Below, piece after piece: positions 1 through 11,333 of a DNA stretch of 64,000 bases. The notes beneath the pieces were generated by a model, which was given only the letters and a program-made list of their open reading frames with translations, was not told the origin of the DNA and searched no databases. This stretch comes from Neelides folsomi (taxonomy: Eukaryota; Arthropoda; Collembola; Neelipleona; Neelidae): assembly GCA_034687125.1 (NCBI GenBank), contig JAQGBZ010000075.1, positions 1-64,000 on the forward strand. The letters run 5' to 3'. The first letter of the stretch is position 1; the number at the start of each line of letters is the position of its first letter. Made by a program: the position numbers and the translations under genes.

Positions 1-2306
1 TTAATGAGTATATAAACTCTATATAAATAATTCCTTAAATCACTAGAAAAAGATACCTAAAGACAAGCTCATTCTCGAGGTTTGAAAGTCCTTACTGATC
101 AATTAAGCAACATTTAAGTAAAAAATATTCGGAAATGTGTTAAAGGACGAGTAAACGAAGAAAAAATGTAGATGAGATTTTTTAATTAGTTTATTGTAAA
201 TGCCTCAAAGAGTTGCTTTTCTTTAACATTACATCGTCGGACATTAGCCTTAATTAAAATTTTTAAAATTACCTGGGATGGACTTGGCTTATTTTGAAAA
301 CCATTCACACTACTGTTATTCTTCATGTCTCACTCACATAACAAATTAACACTCAATGTTTGTACTATTTCCGACAATAAAAACGAGCACTCGGTTTGAG
401 TTTGATAATGCGACCTTTCCGGGACTTGAGAGAGTTTAATGTTGATTAAAGGTCTGAAATATTCAAAGTGGTCAAAGTGATGAAGTAATGAATGTTATGG
501 GTTGGATGTGGATGAGAGGGTTGTTATTTTTTCTTCGTATGGAATCTCTCCTCCATCTCCACTTGTTGAGGGATGTGAGAGGAATGAAGGGATCTTCCAC
601 AACATCGAACCACCAACCCTCGAGAAAAAACGTGGGAGAGGGGATTGGAGCAAAAAATGTAATTTTTTATTTTTTTCATTTTTATATTCCTTCGTCCACA
701 CACACGAGTGGAGCTTTTCTATAACCCATCTCTTTCTTTATAATACCATTCAGAGACTGGAAGAGATAGGAAAATAAATAAATGCTAAAGGCGGAATGCA
801 AATTGCCCCGACAGCCATTAACTTTTTATATTTTTTATCTTGAAATTCCAAGTCTCTGTCTGATTTAAAACCTAGCACTTTTCCAATTCCAATTTATACC
901 TTGTTCAATATGGAACATTAAACCTGGAACAAGGTAATGGTTTATTTCAATTATGAAGGTAATAGCAAATGTAATGAAAAAATAATTATTTCATTAACTT
1001 CATTAAAAGTGTTGATTATGTGTTGAAGAGTTTTATATGAAAATTAAAATGGTATGATTAATAGCATATTTTTATTCTCCATATTTTCGATTAAGGTTCT
1101 CATATAAGTGGTTATTAGGTCACACTTCGTTCACAGGTCTTTTATCTATCAATTTCATCTCAAATTTTTCAATGTCTTCACGCTACTCTTCTAATTATTT
1201 ATTAATCAAGGAAGGCATTCTATGGACTCTATTATTATAATACTTTCTCAATATGGTTGATCAAGTGGGTTTTTCTTATCTTTATATTATAATATACTTA
1301 TTATTAATTATTATATTACATATCATATTTAAGTATTACATATTACACGTTTTTAGTTATTACATAGTTATTACACTCATACAATATTTTACAGACGACG
1401 GTAACATTTTTATATCCTCACCAAGTTGATGAGAAGACAGAATGGAATAAAAAAAGGAAACAGGAGCCTTACGATTATTCTTAATTACCTTTAGTTAAAT
1501 GCGTTACATAATTAAGTTAATTATGTTTGGATATGAAAAAGGAAGTTAGTTTGAGATTAAATCAACTTGTAGGCATAATATGCTACAACAACAATTGAAG
1601 CGGTTCAATTATAAGACGTCTTATAATGGAATCATAATATATCACTTATTCTCCTCATCAAACTCGTAATGAAATCTTTTGCATTACGGCTCACACAAAG
1701 TCATTTATCTTTTATCACAAATTAGCTTAAGACAATGAGGAGGAGGAAGATGCACTTTTTCATCAATTTAGTTAATTAACATTACAACTAACATTTAGTT
1801 TTTAAACTTCACAATCATCATTTTTTTCGTCAATTATAAATGCCATTTAATATAATAATTTCTCTTATATAAAGACAAATATCTAATAGAGAGGAAATTG
1901 AGGTGTTTTTGTAGTATTCTTTCAATATTGCATCTTTGTAACGTTTAATTATATCACGAGTGACTAAATTGTAATTAATTAATGACACGGCGTACTTTAG
2001 TCAAAGTGTTGCTAAATTGTACAGCCTATAGGAATCAATCAACACAAATTATACTTTAGTCAAGTAGGTATGATAATTTTACTCATTTTTATCATTAATT
2101 AACTTGTTTAGTAGCGGTGTTTTTTACGGAAGCCATTGTTTTTAAAGTATTGCTGCGCACTTTTATTGTGTGAGTTTTTGAATTATAAGTATTATCTTAA
2201 TTAGCAATTAGTCAAAAGCCTTATTGCTGTTTGAGTGAGATATTTAATGTTAAATTGGAATTAGTAGGGTTTTTAAAAAAACTAGGAGTGCGAGACGAAC
2301 GTCAGT
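1..2306. other. gene-poor AT-rich stretch
   Basis: No ORF here has splice signals or recognisable family similarity. Short overlapping ORFs at 488-777 lie in a slightly less AT-rich patch and look accidental. The right end probably holds the 3' UTR of the minus-strand SNAP-25 gene. Confidence 0.6.
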
Positions 2307-3628
2307 TCATTTGAGGAGTTTCCCAGCCCGCTCGTTCGCTCCTTTCAGTCGAACTTCGTTCGAATCCGCCTGGAAAAAAATATCGTTTAATTCATTAGCC
2401 AACGTGTGATTATCAATATGTCATGAAATGGAATTGAATAAATTCAATCATGTAATCGAGTTTATTAAATGACCAGTTAATTGAATTTAATATTTAATCG
2501 AGAAAGCATTAAATAAATCACCTTTGCATTGATCCTGTCCAATTGCCTATTTTGATTTTCGATCTCTCCGTTCATGTCCAAAGCCATGTTCCTCAAATTC
2601 CCGATCATTGAAGAAACTTGCTCCATGTTTTCTCCCATTTCTTCTTCTTGAGCGTCGTTCGTTATTCTTTAATAAATCAAACGGTTAATGTCAAATGGTT
2701 AAAGTCAAATGGTTAATCTCCTTAATAATTTTAACAATTCTTATCTTTATAAGTTAATTGGTCTATAAAGTTTAATTATTGTAATAATTTTATGCAAACT
2801 TACTTAGCAATGTAACCTCCATAACCGAGCATTTGCATGTCTCCTTTCCTCTGTGGCTGACTCCCTGTCACTTTCGCGTCGTCGTTCTTCCACACTTTAT
2901 CGTCCTCTTTGTTGGACTTCCTAAAATTAAAATTATAAAACGTAATTGCTCGGTCAAAGTTTAAGACCATTCAATTTATTTATTTGCATATTTATAATTC
3001 AAATAGAAAAATCTAATTAGAAATAGCTCACATGAAATTTTAAAAAGCATAAAATTAAAAGTTTGTTAACTTACTTGAAACAAGGGAGTTCACAGGTTCC
3101 ACAACACTCGCAGAAGACATACCAAAAGAGTGATTTTTCTAAACCCGCCAATTGCTTCTCAGCCTCTTTCATCTCTTCATTGATGGTCGTGAGGCCTTTT
3201 TCTATGTTGTCCAATTGTTCGCCTTGATCATCCAGTGCAACCAGCGTTTTGATTCCTCCTTCTTTTGCCTAATTAAAATTCCCATATTAAAATTCTATTT
3301 ATCTAATTAAATTCTTAACTGTAGCTTTCTAGCTTTTGAACATAATTTATAATGTTAAATGATTCAAAAAATCTTAAATTCACATTATTAATAAATATAA
3401 AATTTTACCTCTTCACAGAGATTCAGCATACGCCGAGTGCTCTCAAGCGACTGTGGAATAAATTATAAGTCAATTAATTAACTCTCTAAAATCATCATTA
3501 ACAATTACATAAAAAACCCATTAAAATTTTCATGCCTCATTTGCAGTTTTTCTTTGCTTGAGCTGGACAATTTCAAGCTCGGTCATTTCGACCTCTGGCT
3601 CTACGGGTTGGGGCGGCGGCTTCGGCAT
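2307..3628 (-). CDS. SNAP25: SNAP-25, neuronal t-SNARE (RIC-4-like)
   Basis: Six exons join in frame (3536-3628, 3409-3450, 3075-3268, 2804-2920, 2522-2666, 2307-2369) to give 217 residues, the normal family length. SNAP-25 supplies two SNARE helices to the four-helix bundle with syntaxin and synaptobrevin and drives synaptic vesicle fusion at the plasma membrane. The first helix carries the signature [10 protein letters not shown] and the zero-layer glutamine in LDDQGEQL. A cysteine cluster ([12 protein letters not shown]) in the linker is the expected palmitoylation site for membrane anchoring. The second helix carries [20 protein letters not shown], and the protein ends [10 protein letters not shown]. 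The start is the only in-frame ATG before the conserved helix, preceded by a short proline- and acid-rich leader like that of nematode RIC-4. The first intron uses a GC donor (GAG|GCATGA). Identity is nearly certain from the motifs; the nematode affinity is inferred. Confidence 0.95.
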
Positions 3629-5533
3629 CTTTCGTCCTTTTCTGTCTTAAATGAGTCAAATTAAGGTTCAGGGGAAAAATCGATACGGGTAATGTCCAAT
3701 GCTCTCCAGACGGGGCGGGGAAGGTTCTTCTCAACCCCTCGATTTTCACTTCATTTTCTCTTTTCCCCTTTCCTTCCTTCCTCCAAATTGAGGTTAATTT
3801 ACAATTGGAAATTAACTCAGGTGTGAAGAGGGAAATTAAATTAAGTTAAAGAATTAAAATAACTTGTGATTTAAAATGTTCCATTTAAAATGTTCATCAC
3901 ATTCCAACATTTTATTTGATTCTTTCATGACTGAAAATGAGTGGAGGGTGTAATTAGCCCCGAAGTGGATTGAGTATTGAGATAATGAGTAATTGGTGAT
4001 TGTAATGAGCGGGTTACCTGTCGAGTGATGGGTTGTGTCAAAGGGTGTGGAGTTGCGGAGGTTGCTAGGCGTAGGGACTTATGTTTACATCCTCTTCTGA
4101 CTGCGGCAAAGAGACTGCAGGGAAGAACGGGTTTCGGGAGGCGCGGAGCAAAACTGCGGCACAGCCGACCTTCCATTTCACATCCCTTCGGGGAAGTTCG
4201 GGGAAAACCGAGTAAACCGCATCGATAATTCCAACAACTATCTTTTCACACTCCGACTCTCACTTTGTATTCTTCCTATAAGGCTACTCCAGACGCTTCC
4301 TAATTCAATTGTTATTATGTATTTATTCTTTAACAATGCTCATTGTTTCAATTATCTTTTGCTGTTTTAGCATAAATTCATGAATTAAATGATATTTTTT
4401 GTATTTTTTCACTTTTTGCTAAAATACGTAGAAATTGCATGCATAAGATATATACAAAATATATTACATTTTAATAGTTATATTCCAAGCTCCAAACTAA
4501 TCATAAGGGTAAATACAGACTGTATATTTCATTGTTGTGTAACATTGTGTTTTCTATATTTGATGTGCTTAGTCTTATCTAACCATTAGAGCTGAATTCT
4601 AAATCTATGAATGAATCTATGGGCCTTTTCTACCCTTAGATTTTCCAGTCCATAAATAATCGGCAACATTAATTGAACTGGTAAATAAATCCGTTGGGTT
4701 ATGTGCGTCGTGCACGTACTACACAAAGAACCGTTGATTTATTATGATAATGTGCACTATGGTGGTATATTGGAAGCGGTCGCGAACTTTTATATAAAGT
4801 ATATAAAACTTTTATATACTATCCGAGTCTACATAAGTAGGAAAGTAGAGTGAAGCACCCCGAATCAGACGAATAAACCGAGCAAAGCAAAGCCATGGAT
4901 AACAAAATCCGAATTCCAGGAGATCTGAATCCAAACCACAATGAACTTCAGTTTATTTGAAGAAACGTTAGAACTTTTAACTCTGAAGATTCGGATGGAA
5001 TTTTGCAAAATTATTTTCATGCTGCTCCTCAAAATATTTATTCGATGCTGGTCACATAGGCCGATTCGACTCCCAAGCTTGTCAGACCCAATTAAGGTCA
5101 TGAATAACGTCAGTAGCTAATAGGCTTCCGCAAGTAGAAAAGGGACGAGTCTCTAGCGACTATTCATTCAGAGCAATCTTCATTATTTAAATTAAAATTG
5201 GATATAATGTACAAGAGAAGATGTGATTTCGTAATGAAGTAATGAGATTTGATGTTGGAATCGGATGGAGTGAACAAAGGTTGCTCATTTACCGGATAAA
5301 GTTCTTTGAGAGAATATCAGCTTCATTGGAGTCGAAATTGAGCGAAAGGAGAAGGGAGATTTAACATTTACAATTTTGATTTCAATTGATTTTAAAGTTT
5401 AAAGACTTGTAGTTTTTAGAACTAAATTAGGATTAACGATTTTGCGAGTGCTATGTTATTTTTAAATTAAGCTATTCTTTGTTTAATTTAATCATTTATT
5501 TATTTAATTGAATCAAAAGAAATATTTTTATTA
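3629..5533. other. intergenic region between divergent SNAP-25 and POP5, with a GC-rich patch
   Basis: The stretch lies between two divergent genes, so it should hold both promoters. About 4030-4220 is clearly richer in G+C than its surroundings and has short ORFs on both strands with no family match. It is a candidate promoter or 5' UTR exon for SNAP-25. ORFs at 4389-4589 and 4865-5101 look accidental. Confidence 0.4.
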
Positions 5534-6215
5534 TGGTCCGACTCCGGCACAGGTAAGAGCGAATAGACAACTTTTGTACATGCATAAATAATATTTTTAA
5601 TTTCATCTTTGATAACTTTAATTAAAATTAAATGTAATCATTACTTTTACAGATACATTACAACTGAAATTTACGGAGATTGGAATCCTAAGAAAATTCA
5701 TCAAACAGAATGTGAAAAGATAATTCGTGCTTCACTCAAGAAAGCCATTAGGAATCTTCATGGAGTTTATGGAATTGCAATGTCAAGAGCTGGGCTCAAC
5801 AGTAAAGTTTTTTTTAATTTTATTTACTCCATTTCGATTTCGATCTACAATGTGAATGTAATTACTATAATATTATTAATTTCTCACTCCTTGCACAGTT
5901 CAATATTTTAATCCTGGAAGTCTCATCGTGATTATCCGGACAAGACGAGCAGCTTATGAAATCGTTTCATCATCAATATCTCTCATAACCAACCTTGGTG
6001 GTGATCGCGTCAGTTTGAGGACACTTCACACTTCAGCAACACTCCGCCATTCTTTTATGTTCATTGAGAAATTTCAGAAAGAAGCGTTAAAAATGAAATA
6101 TGCTTCACTCACTACACCAAATGAAAAGAAGGAATTTGAAGATGAAATGAAAAAACTTGGCAATTCCAATTTACTTTCAATTCTACCAAGTTCTTCCGAG
6201 TCAGACAATGAGTGA
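5534..6215 (+). CDS. POP5: RNase P/MRP protein subunit POP5
   Basis: Three exons (5534-5553, 5653-5801, 5899-6215) give a 161-residue protein that begins MVRLRH-RYI. POP5 is a core protein subunit of RNase P and RNase MRP, the nuclear ribonucleoproteins that mature tRNA 5' ends and pre-rRNA. The family pattern is clear: the RYI start, GVYGIAMSRAGLN in the middle, and the strand FNPGSLIVIIRTRRAAYE followed by an LRTLHTSATLRH segment. Length is normal for the family. The acidic, serine-rich tail (LPSSSESDNE) is also typical. The first exon is only 20 nt of coding sequence and was chosen because it restores the conserved N-terminus and phase. It converges on SMARCB1 with about 285 bp between stop codons. 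The other RNase P subunit POP1 lies about 5 kb downstream on the same strand. Confidence 0.93.
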
Positions 6216-6283
6216 TTTTATATTAAAAATTTAATTTAAAACATTTATTCATTTAATGAAGTTATTTCAAATATAATCAATTC

Positions 6284-6297
6284 AATAAATATTTATT
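6284..6297. terminator. palindromic polyadenylation signal shared by convergent genes
   Basis: The sequence AATAAATATTTATT holds AATAAA on the plus strand and, overlapping it, AATAAA on the minus strand. It sits 69 bp after the POP5 stop and about 205 bp beyond the SMARCB1 stop. It could therefore serve both 3' ends. Use by either gene is inferred. Confidence 0.45.
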
Positions 6298-6501
6298 CAC
6301 AATAAATAATAAAAACAACACTAAATTTTAATTAATTAATTAAATATTTTATATTTACAAATGTTGCACAATCTTTGTATCTTATAAAAATTTAAAAGAT
6401 TTAAAACAATAAGTTAAATGTAACTGTAAATACTCAAATGTTTACCTTAATTAAAAAAACAATTTTTATATTCACAAAATATCGAGATTCGTTTCTTAAC
6501 T

Positions 6502-8207
6502 TCACCAACCGGGCGTTGTATTTGCCAATCTCCTCATCCTCCTATTTAACAAATTACAACACACATTTTAAAACCATATAGTCAATATTTATACATATAA
6601 TATTCTTAATTAACAACAAAAGTAAGCATTCTGTTAAATAAGTAACAAACCTTGTGTTTCTGTCTTGATCTCTAATCTTCTTTTCCATTTCTGCGTCCGT
6701 AAGGGTTTCCAGGAACGGAGCCCAAGTGTCGGCTTCAGAAGGATGTCTGTAGGGAACTTCAACGATGGGCAAAGGAGCTTCACAATGTGCATAAGTTCGT
6801 TGATGCCACGATAATTGACCTCGAATTGAATATGCGATCGCAGTAACGAACTCTCCTCCAAGTCCAAGTTCCGCACAGAGTTTATTGGCAAACTTTTCAG
6901 GGTTGTTTTCCTTTTCGCTCATGTCCCATTCAATTTGATCAACGAGAGATGTATTTCCCACGTGAATGTTGAGCTAATTCACAATTTTATATGATTAATT
7001 TTAAATGTTAAATGAAAACTTTGAAGTATGAGTTATTAGTACAATAAATATGCCTATTTTATAGTACCTTAATAATGACTCTTTGGTCCATTTGTTCTTC
7101 AAGAAGGTTGTCTGTTGGATATGCCTCAATTTGCTGACGAATGACTTGAGCAATCGCTGGAACAAATGTTATTGGGTTCAAGTCCAGATCATCACAAAGA
7201 ATCTCGGCGAATTGCTCAGCAGTTATTAAAGTTTCTGTATTAATTGGGAAAAAATGGTTAGCCGCTTTAAGATTCACCAATTCTATTAACAATGTTAAAA
7301 AGTTTTAATATTTAATTGTAGTAAATACCATGCTTGTTCCAAGTGAAAGTGTCGCGAAGTTTCTGACCGTCAATTTCCATATCGAGACGAATTGGCACGA
7401 GAACTTCTGGTTGTTGAGCATTCTCATGAACAGAGTTAGGATCCGTGTCATCAAAACTTTAAAAAATTAGAAACCATTTTATTAAATAAATATTAAACAA
7501 TATTACATTATATCAGTCTTATTATTAAAAGAAGTTATTTGTCAGAAGATTATAAATATAAACACATACCATATTGGGAATGTTCGAACTTTCTTTGTTG
7601 CAACTCTGTTTCTTGTAATTTGTGTCGCTTGTGGAACAGCGTCAAGATGAGATGAATTTGGAAGCGAAGGAACCCATTGAGTTGGCTTCTTTGGTCGAAT
7701 TTCTCTTGGTGCAGGAGTGTCAAAAGAATGAACGCTCACTGCTTTATATTTTTCATCATTCCCATCCAAAATCTCTTCAACTTCCACAGATCGAAGAAGA
7801 GAGATGTTTGAGGCAATAAAGTGTTGAGTCAGGCCTGGAATGATATTTCCTAATTAAATGTTAATTAGTCATTAAAAGTACTGTTAGTCATTTAAGCATT
7901 TAAATAATTGCACTTACGAATTCCAAGATCAGAGAGACGCTTCCGTTCGTCGTTCGTAATGGTTCGACGTGTGAGACCGGGATATTTCTTGTAAAGTGAT
8001 CCACGGAACATCCGCAAGTAATTACCAACCTAGGAAATATATTTTCATGTTTAATTGAATTTACGCCGGATGTCAAAATAATTAAAATATTGGTTTTACA
8101 AAGGATATATTATTGAATGGGTTTACCTCTGATCCGATACAGTAAAATTCCCCATTTTCTTCGAGCTGAAAACTCACGGGTTTGTCACCGTATGTTCTGA
8201 GAGCCAT
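6502..8207 (-). CDS. SMARCB1: SMARCB1/SNF5/INI1, SWI/SNF (BAF) core subunit
   Basis: Seven exons (8127-8207, 7918-8029, 7570-7849, 7329-7456, 7068-7282, 6651-6973, 6502-6541) join in frame to 392 residues, against 385 in human. The protein is a core subunit of the SWI/SNF chromatin-remodelling complex. The N-terminal winged-helix-like domain (about 1-105) starts [19 protein letters not shown]. The linker carries the family signature [18 protein letters not shown]5 repeat 1 starts near residue 180 with [20 protein letters not shown] and includes [19 protein letters not shown]. Repeat 2 starts near 272 with [20 protein letters not shown] and includes [20 protein letters not shown]. The C-terminal helix [19 protein letters not shown], which in mammals contacts the nucleosome acidic patch, is present, and the protein ends LANTTPGW. 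All parts of the family are intact, so the call is secure. Confidence 0.97.
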
Positions 8208-8870
8208 TTTAGATACAATTTGTGTTAAAAGCCTTTAATTTTAATTGTGAGGCTATTTAATTTAAAGTTTTTTATGGTGAAAATGAAAGCCGAAAGAAGC
8301 TATTTTTGAGTGCTTAGGGGGATCACTTTTGGATTTAGCGATTCATTCAAGTTGGATATATACGAATGCCCCAATCGGATTTCTGACTCACGAACATGAT
8401 TTAAATGCGAAGAAATTCGGAGGAGTCGATCATCATTTACTCGGGTCATACAAGTTCAACTACATTATCATTCCGATTAAGTTACCAGATATCTAATTAT
8501 AGGCAACGATAACATTTAGCAATTGTCGATGAAAAGAATTTATAAGCAGTATAATTACAATAGATCATTTCAATTTTTAAGTTTATTTGATATTTGATAT
8601 TACATCTCTTATCATTTTCTTTGTTATTATAATTTCCTTTTCATTATTTTCATCATAAAAGTTCTTCCTGAAATTAATTCAATCGGTAATTCTGATTGCC
8701 ATTCGGTAAGTTCTATTATATTAAAATTAAATTAAATATAAAATCCTCATATAATCATTTGTCGATAAATTACTCGAGAACGATTCAATTTATTTAACAA
8801 GATTGTCATTGATAATAAAATATATTTTTATATTAACAGATTTAAGGAAGAGAGTGGAAAAAACGCTATA
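8208..8870. other. intergenic, divergent promoter region
   Basis: This AT-rich stretch lies between the SMARCB1 start (minus) and the small membrane-protein gene (plus). A plausible 3' splice site (ATTAACAG) at about 8832-8839, just before the next ORF, hints at a 5' UTR intron or a trans-splice site. No other structure was seen. Confidence 0.4.
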
Positions 8871-9071
8871 ATGGACAATCTTAAAGTATCACTTTATAAA
8901 ATCTGCATCTTCCTGATTATTTTTGTCTGCAATGGGTGCTTGGCTGATGGGAGTCACCCGTTTGATTTTGGCGATTTCGTCGCTCTTGTCGTCATAATCA
9001 TGATGTCCGTCATTGGTGTCTGTGCATGTCTTGGCAAATATGCCCGAGTTCAAGCTGGTCAAGTCTATTAA
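8871..9071 (+). CDS. small secreted or single-pass membrane protein, family unknown
   Basis: A single-exon ORF of 66 residues starts at an ATG 31 bp after an acceptor-like AG. Residues about 7-25 form a hydrophobic signal-peptide-like segment (ICIFLIIFVCNGCLADG). A second hydrophobic span (about 36-54, FVALVVIIMMSVIGVCACLG) would be a transmembrane helix followed by a short basic tail (KYARVQAGQVY). This suggests a cleaved type I micro-membrane protein with a very short extracellular part. I do not recognise the family. Downstream, 9183 onward has another acceptor-like site (TTTTTAG), so an alternative 3' exon cannot be excluded. Evidence that it is real is the two well-placed hydrophobic segments and the start context; there is no homology support. 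Confidence 0.5.
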   Translation: MDNLKVSLYKICIFLIIFVCNGCLADGSHPFDFGDFVALVVIIMMSVIGVCACLGKYARVQAGQVY

Positions 9072-10081
9072 AATCAAAAAAGTATATTTTTCACATTGAC
9101 ATTAGTACAATTAGAATATGGAATCAATAAAATTTTGTTTTACCAATTGATATACTAATATAATTCTGTCATCTTCTTTTTAGGAGCAATTACAAACAAG
9201 GACATCATTTGGAATGTTAAGATGTTTTCCTTAATTTACAAGAGAGAAGAAAAAATGCCAATCTTTCTTTTCACTTATAACAAGCCTTACATATTTGATA
9301 ATCTTTATAAAAAGAATAAAAACGCACTGAATTATTTTTAAAGATTAATTTTTCCACCTTCACCTTCACCTTTGCCATTCTTATTATAATTACATATTTC
9401 TACACGACAAATACATACTTTTGATCCTGCATAGACAACAATGGGGAAAATCATTATTCATATAGATGGAGAATCAGTATTTTAGCATCCCATCATTAAA
9501 TACAATGTACATGTCTCATTCACTTAAAAATTGGCTGCCAGATTCAATATTAAGAAAATAAAACATATTTTCTTGTTTATTGTGATTATTGCTTATAAAA
9601 TGTAATAAGAGAATATGTGAAATTAAGAATTTAGCTCAACATTATACAAAACATAATGTACTTTTTATATGAATATTTAATCTAAACTTATTTTATTGGT
9701 AATTTTAATTATAACTTGTAAGTTTAAGTTTGGTCATTAAGTTTTAATACTACTTTATATATATAAATTAGCACGTGGTTCGTTTATGATATCAACTATT
9801 AAACCAAAAAGCATACTCTTCCAATAAGAAATTAGTTTTCCACACTCATAAATCCTCTTTAATTAGCAATTAAACTGTGATTAAATAGAAAACGATATTG
9901 ATTCTCATATCCCATCATTTAAACTATATTTTAACTTGAGATACAAATGGAAACTGTTAAGTAATAAAATGACAACTTTCAATTATAGTTCAAATTACTC
10001 GTATTCATCAACATTGTATAACACTCCAATTTCTCCGTTCTTTATTAAAAAGAGTGAAATTGGAAAGCTTTTGAACCAGCG
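9072..10081. other. intergenic AT-rich DNA
   Basis: Apart from a possible 3' UTR or alternative exon of the preceding small gene near 9183-9240 and an AATAAA at about 9126, nothing could be supported here. A TATA box for the next gene begins at 10082. Confidence 0.4.
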
Positions 10082-10089
10082 TATAAAAA
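10082..10089 (+). promoter_or_regulatory. TATA box of the glycine-rich secreted protein gene
   Basis: TATAAAAA lies about 160 bp before the ATG. A 5' UTR intron fits between a donor at 10148 (AACAA|GTAAAG) and an acceptor at 10229-10230 (TTTGAGCAG), which places the transcription start near 10110. A strong TATA box suits a highly expressed secreted product. Confidence 0.6.
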
Positions 10090-10240
10090 CCAAATGCTCA
10101 ATCCAATCGATCATTCACAACTTCTTCCTCTCTTCCAACACAAACAAGTAAAGCAAATCCCAATTTTTCAAATTCCAATCCAAATCCAATTGAGTCATTT
10201 TAAAAATTACAAGTGTTTTTGTTTGAGCAGAAACTCGACA

Positions 10241-10876
10241 ATGCAAGCAGCCATCCTTTTCGCTCTCGTCGCCGCCGCCACCGCCCAATGGGGAGGAGCT
10301 GGATGGGGAGGTCAAGGAGGATGGGGAAGTGGCTGGAACCCAGGATGGGGATCACAAGGATGGGGAGCTGGATCTAACGGAGCTTATGGACAATACGCTG
10401 CCGGACAAGGATCATCCCTTGGAGCCGTCGGAGCCCACCAAGCCCAAGGATCACAATTGGTAAAATTTAAATAATTAAAAATCCTCAATAAGACTTTTAA
10501 AGTTGAGCAAATTAACTTACCTTGGTTTTCTTAGGCCGCTGCCAACAGCAATTATGGAGCTGCTGGACAAAGTCAATACGGAGCTGTCGGAGCCCGAGAT
10601 GCTGGATCAGCATCCAACTACGGAAACCGATATGGATCATCTCAAACCTTCGGAGAGAGCTACGGAAGCGCCGCTGCTCATGATAACTCATACGGAGCTA
10701 TGGGAGGATCTCAAGCTGTTGCTGCTCACGGAAGCTCAGGAGCCATCAATGCTGCCCAAGGATCATCCGCTGATTACAATGCTCTTGCTGCCAACCAACA
10801 ATCAAACGTGGCTGGAGCTAATGGAGCTTTTGGAAACTACGGAGCCGGACAATCAGGATGGGCCGGAAGAAGATAA
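10241..10876 (+). CDS. glycine/alanine/serine-rich secreted protein
   Basis: Two coding exons (10241-10459 and 10535-10876) give 186 residues. A short signal peptide (MQAAILFALVAAATA) is followed by WGGAGWGGQGGWG-type tryptophan/glycine repeats (about 17-50). The rest is low-complexity sequence rich in Gly, Ala, Ser, Gln, Asn and Tyr with recurring YGxxG and AxGS motifs. No globular domain, enzyme motif or cysteine is visible. Composition suggests a structural extracellular or cuticle/mucus-type protein, but this is inference from composition only. The start was chosen for the signal peptide and a spliced 5' leader. AATAAA follows at about 10936. The gene lies in front of POP1 on the same strand. 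Confidence 0.75.
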
Positions 10877-11333
10877 ACGTTTGAACGTTTTAGCGTCACT
10901 TCGCTCTCAACTCCTCAACATCAAAATGAGAGATTAATAAATTATAAAGCCAAAAAACCTATTTAATTATCACACTTCGTCTAAAATTCAATTCATCTGT
11001 TTCATATTTATTTATCCTAAATCGTCTTCATAATCATAAAAGGTATCATTTCTCCTTTTCTCCCATTGAGAACAACGAAACAATGAGAGTAAGAAGGAAT
11101 CATTGCAATCTGGGGTAGATGAGAAAATGAAAAGTAGCACAAGGATAAAATAAGAATTATCAAGTTGAAAATTCTGGTGGTTTTACATATAAATGGTGTT
11201 CGTGTTGCTGTTAAAGACGTTCAAGTTTTAATATTTCTGTAATTATAAGTTGTTGTTCATTAAGAACTTATAGTTTAATAATGGAATTACTATTATTTAT
11301 TTTATGATACTTAAACTTCCGATTTGACTGAAG
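10877..11333. other. intergenic, 3' end of the glycine-rich gene and POP1 promoter
   Basis: A polyadenylation signal occurs near 10936 and the POP1 start at 11334. Nothing else was recognised. Confidence 0.4.

Noticed and set aside
488-777. Overlapping ORFs on both strands in a locally less AT-rich patch
   Set aside because: Mutually exclusive frames of similar length, no splice context, no family resemblance.
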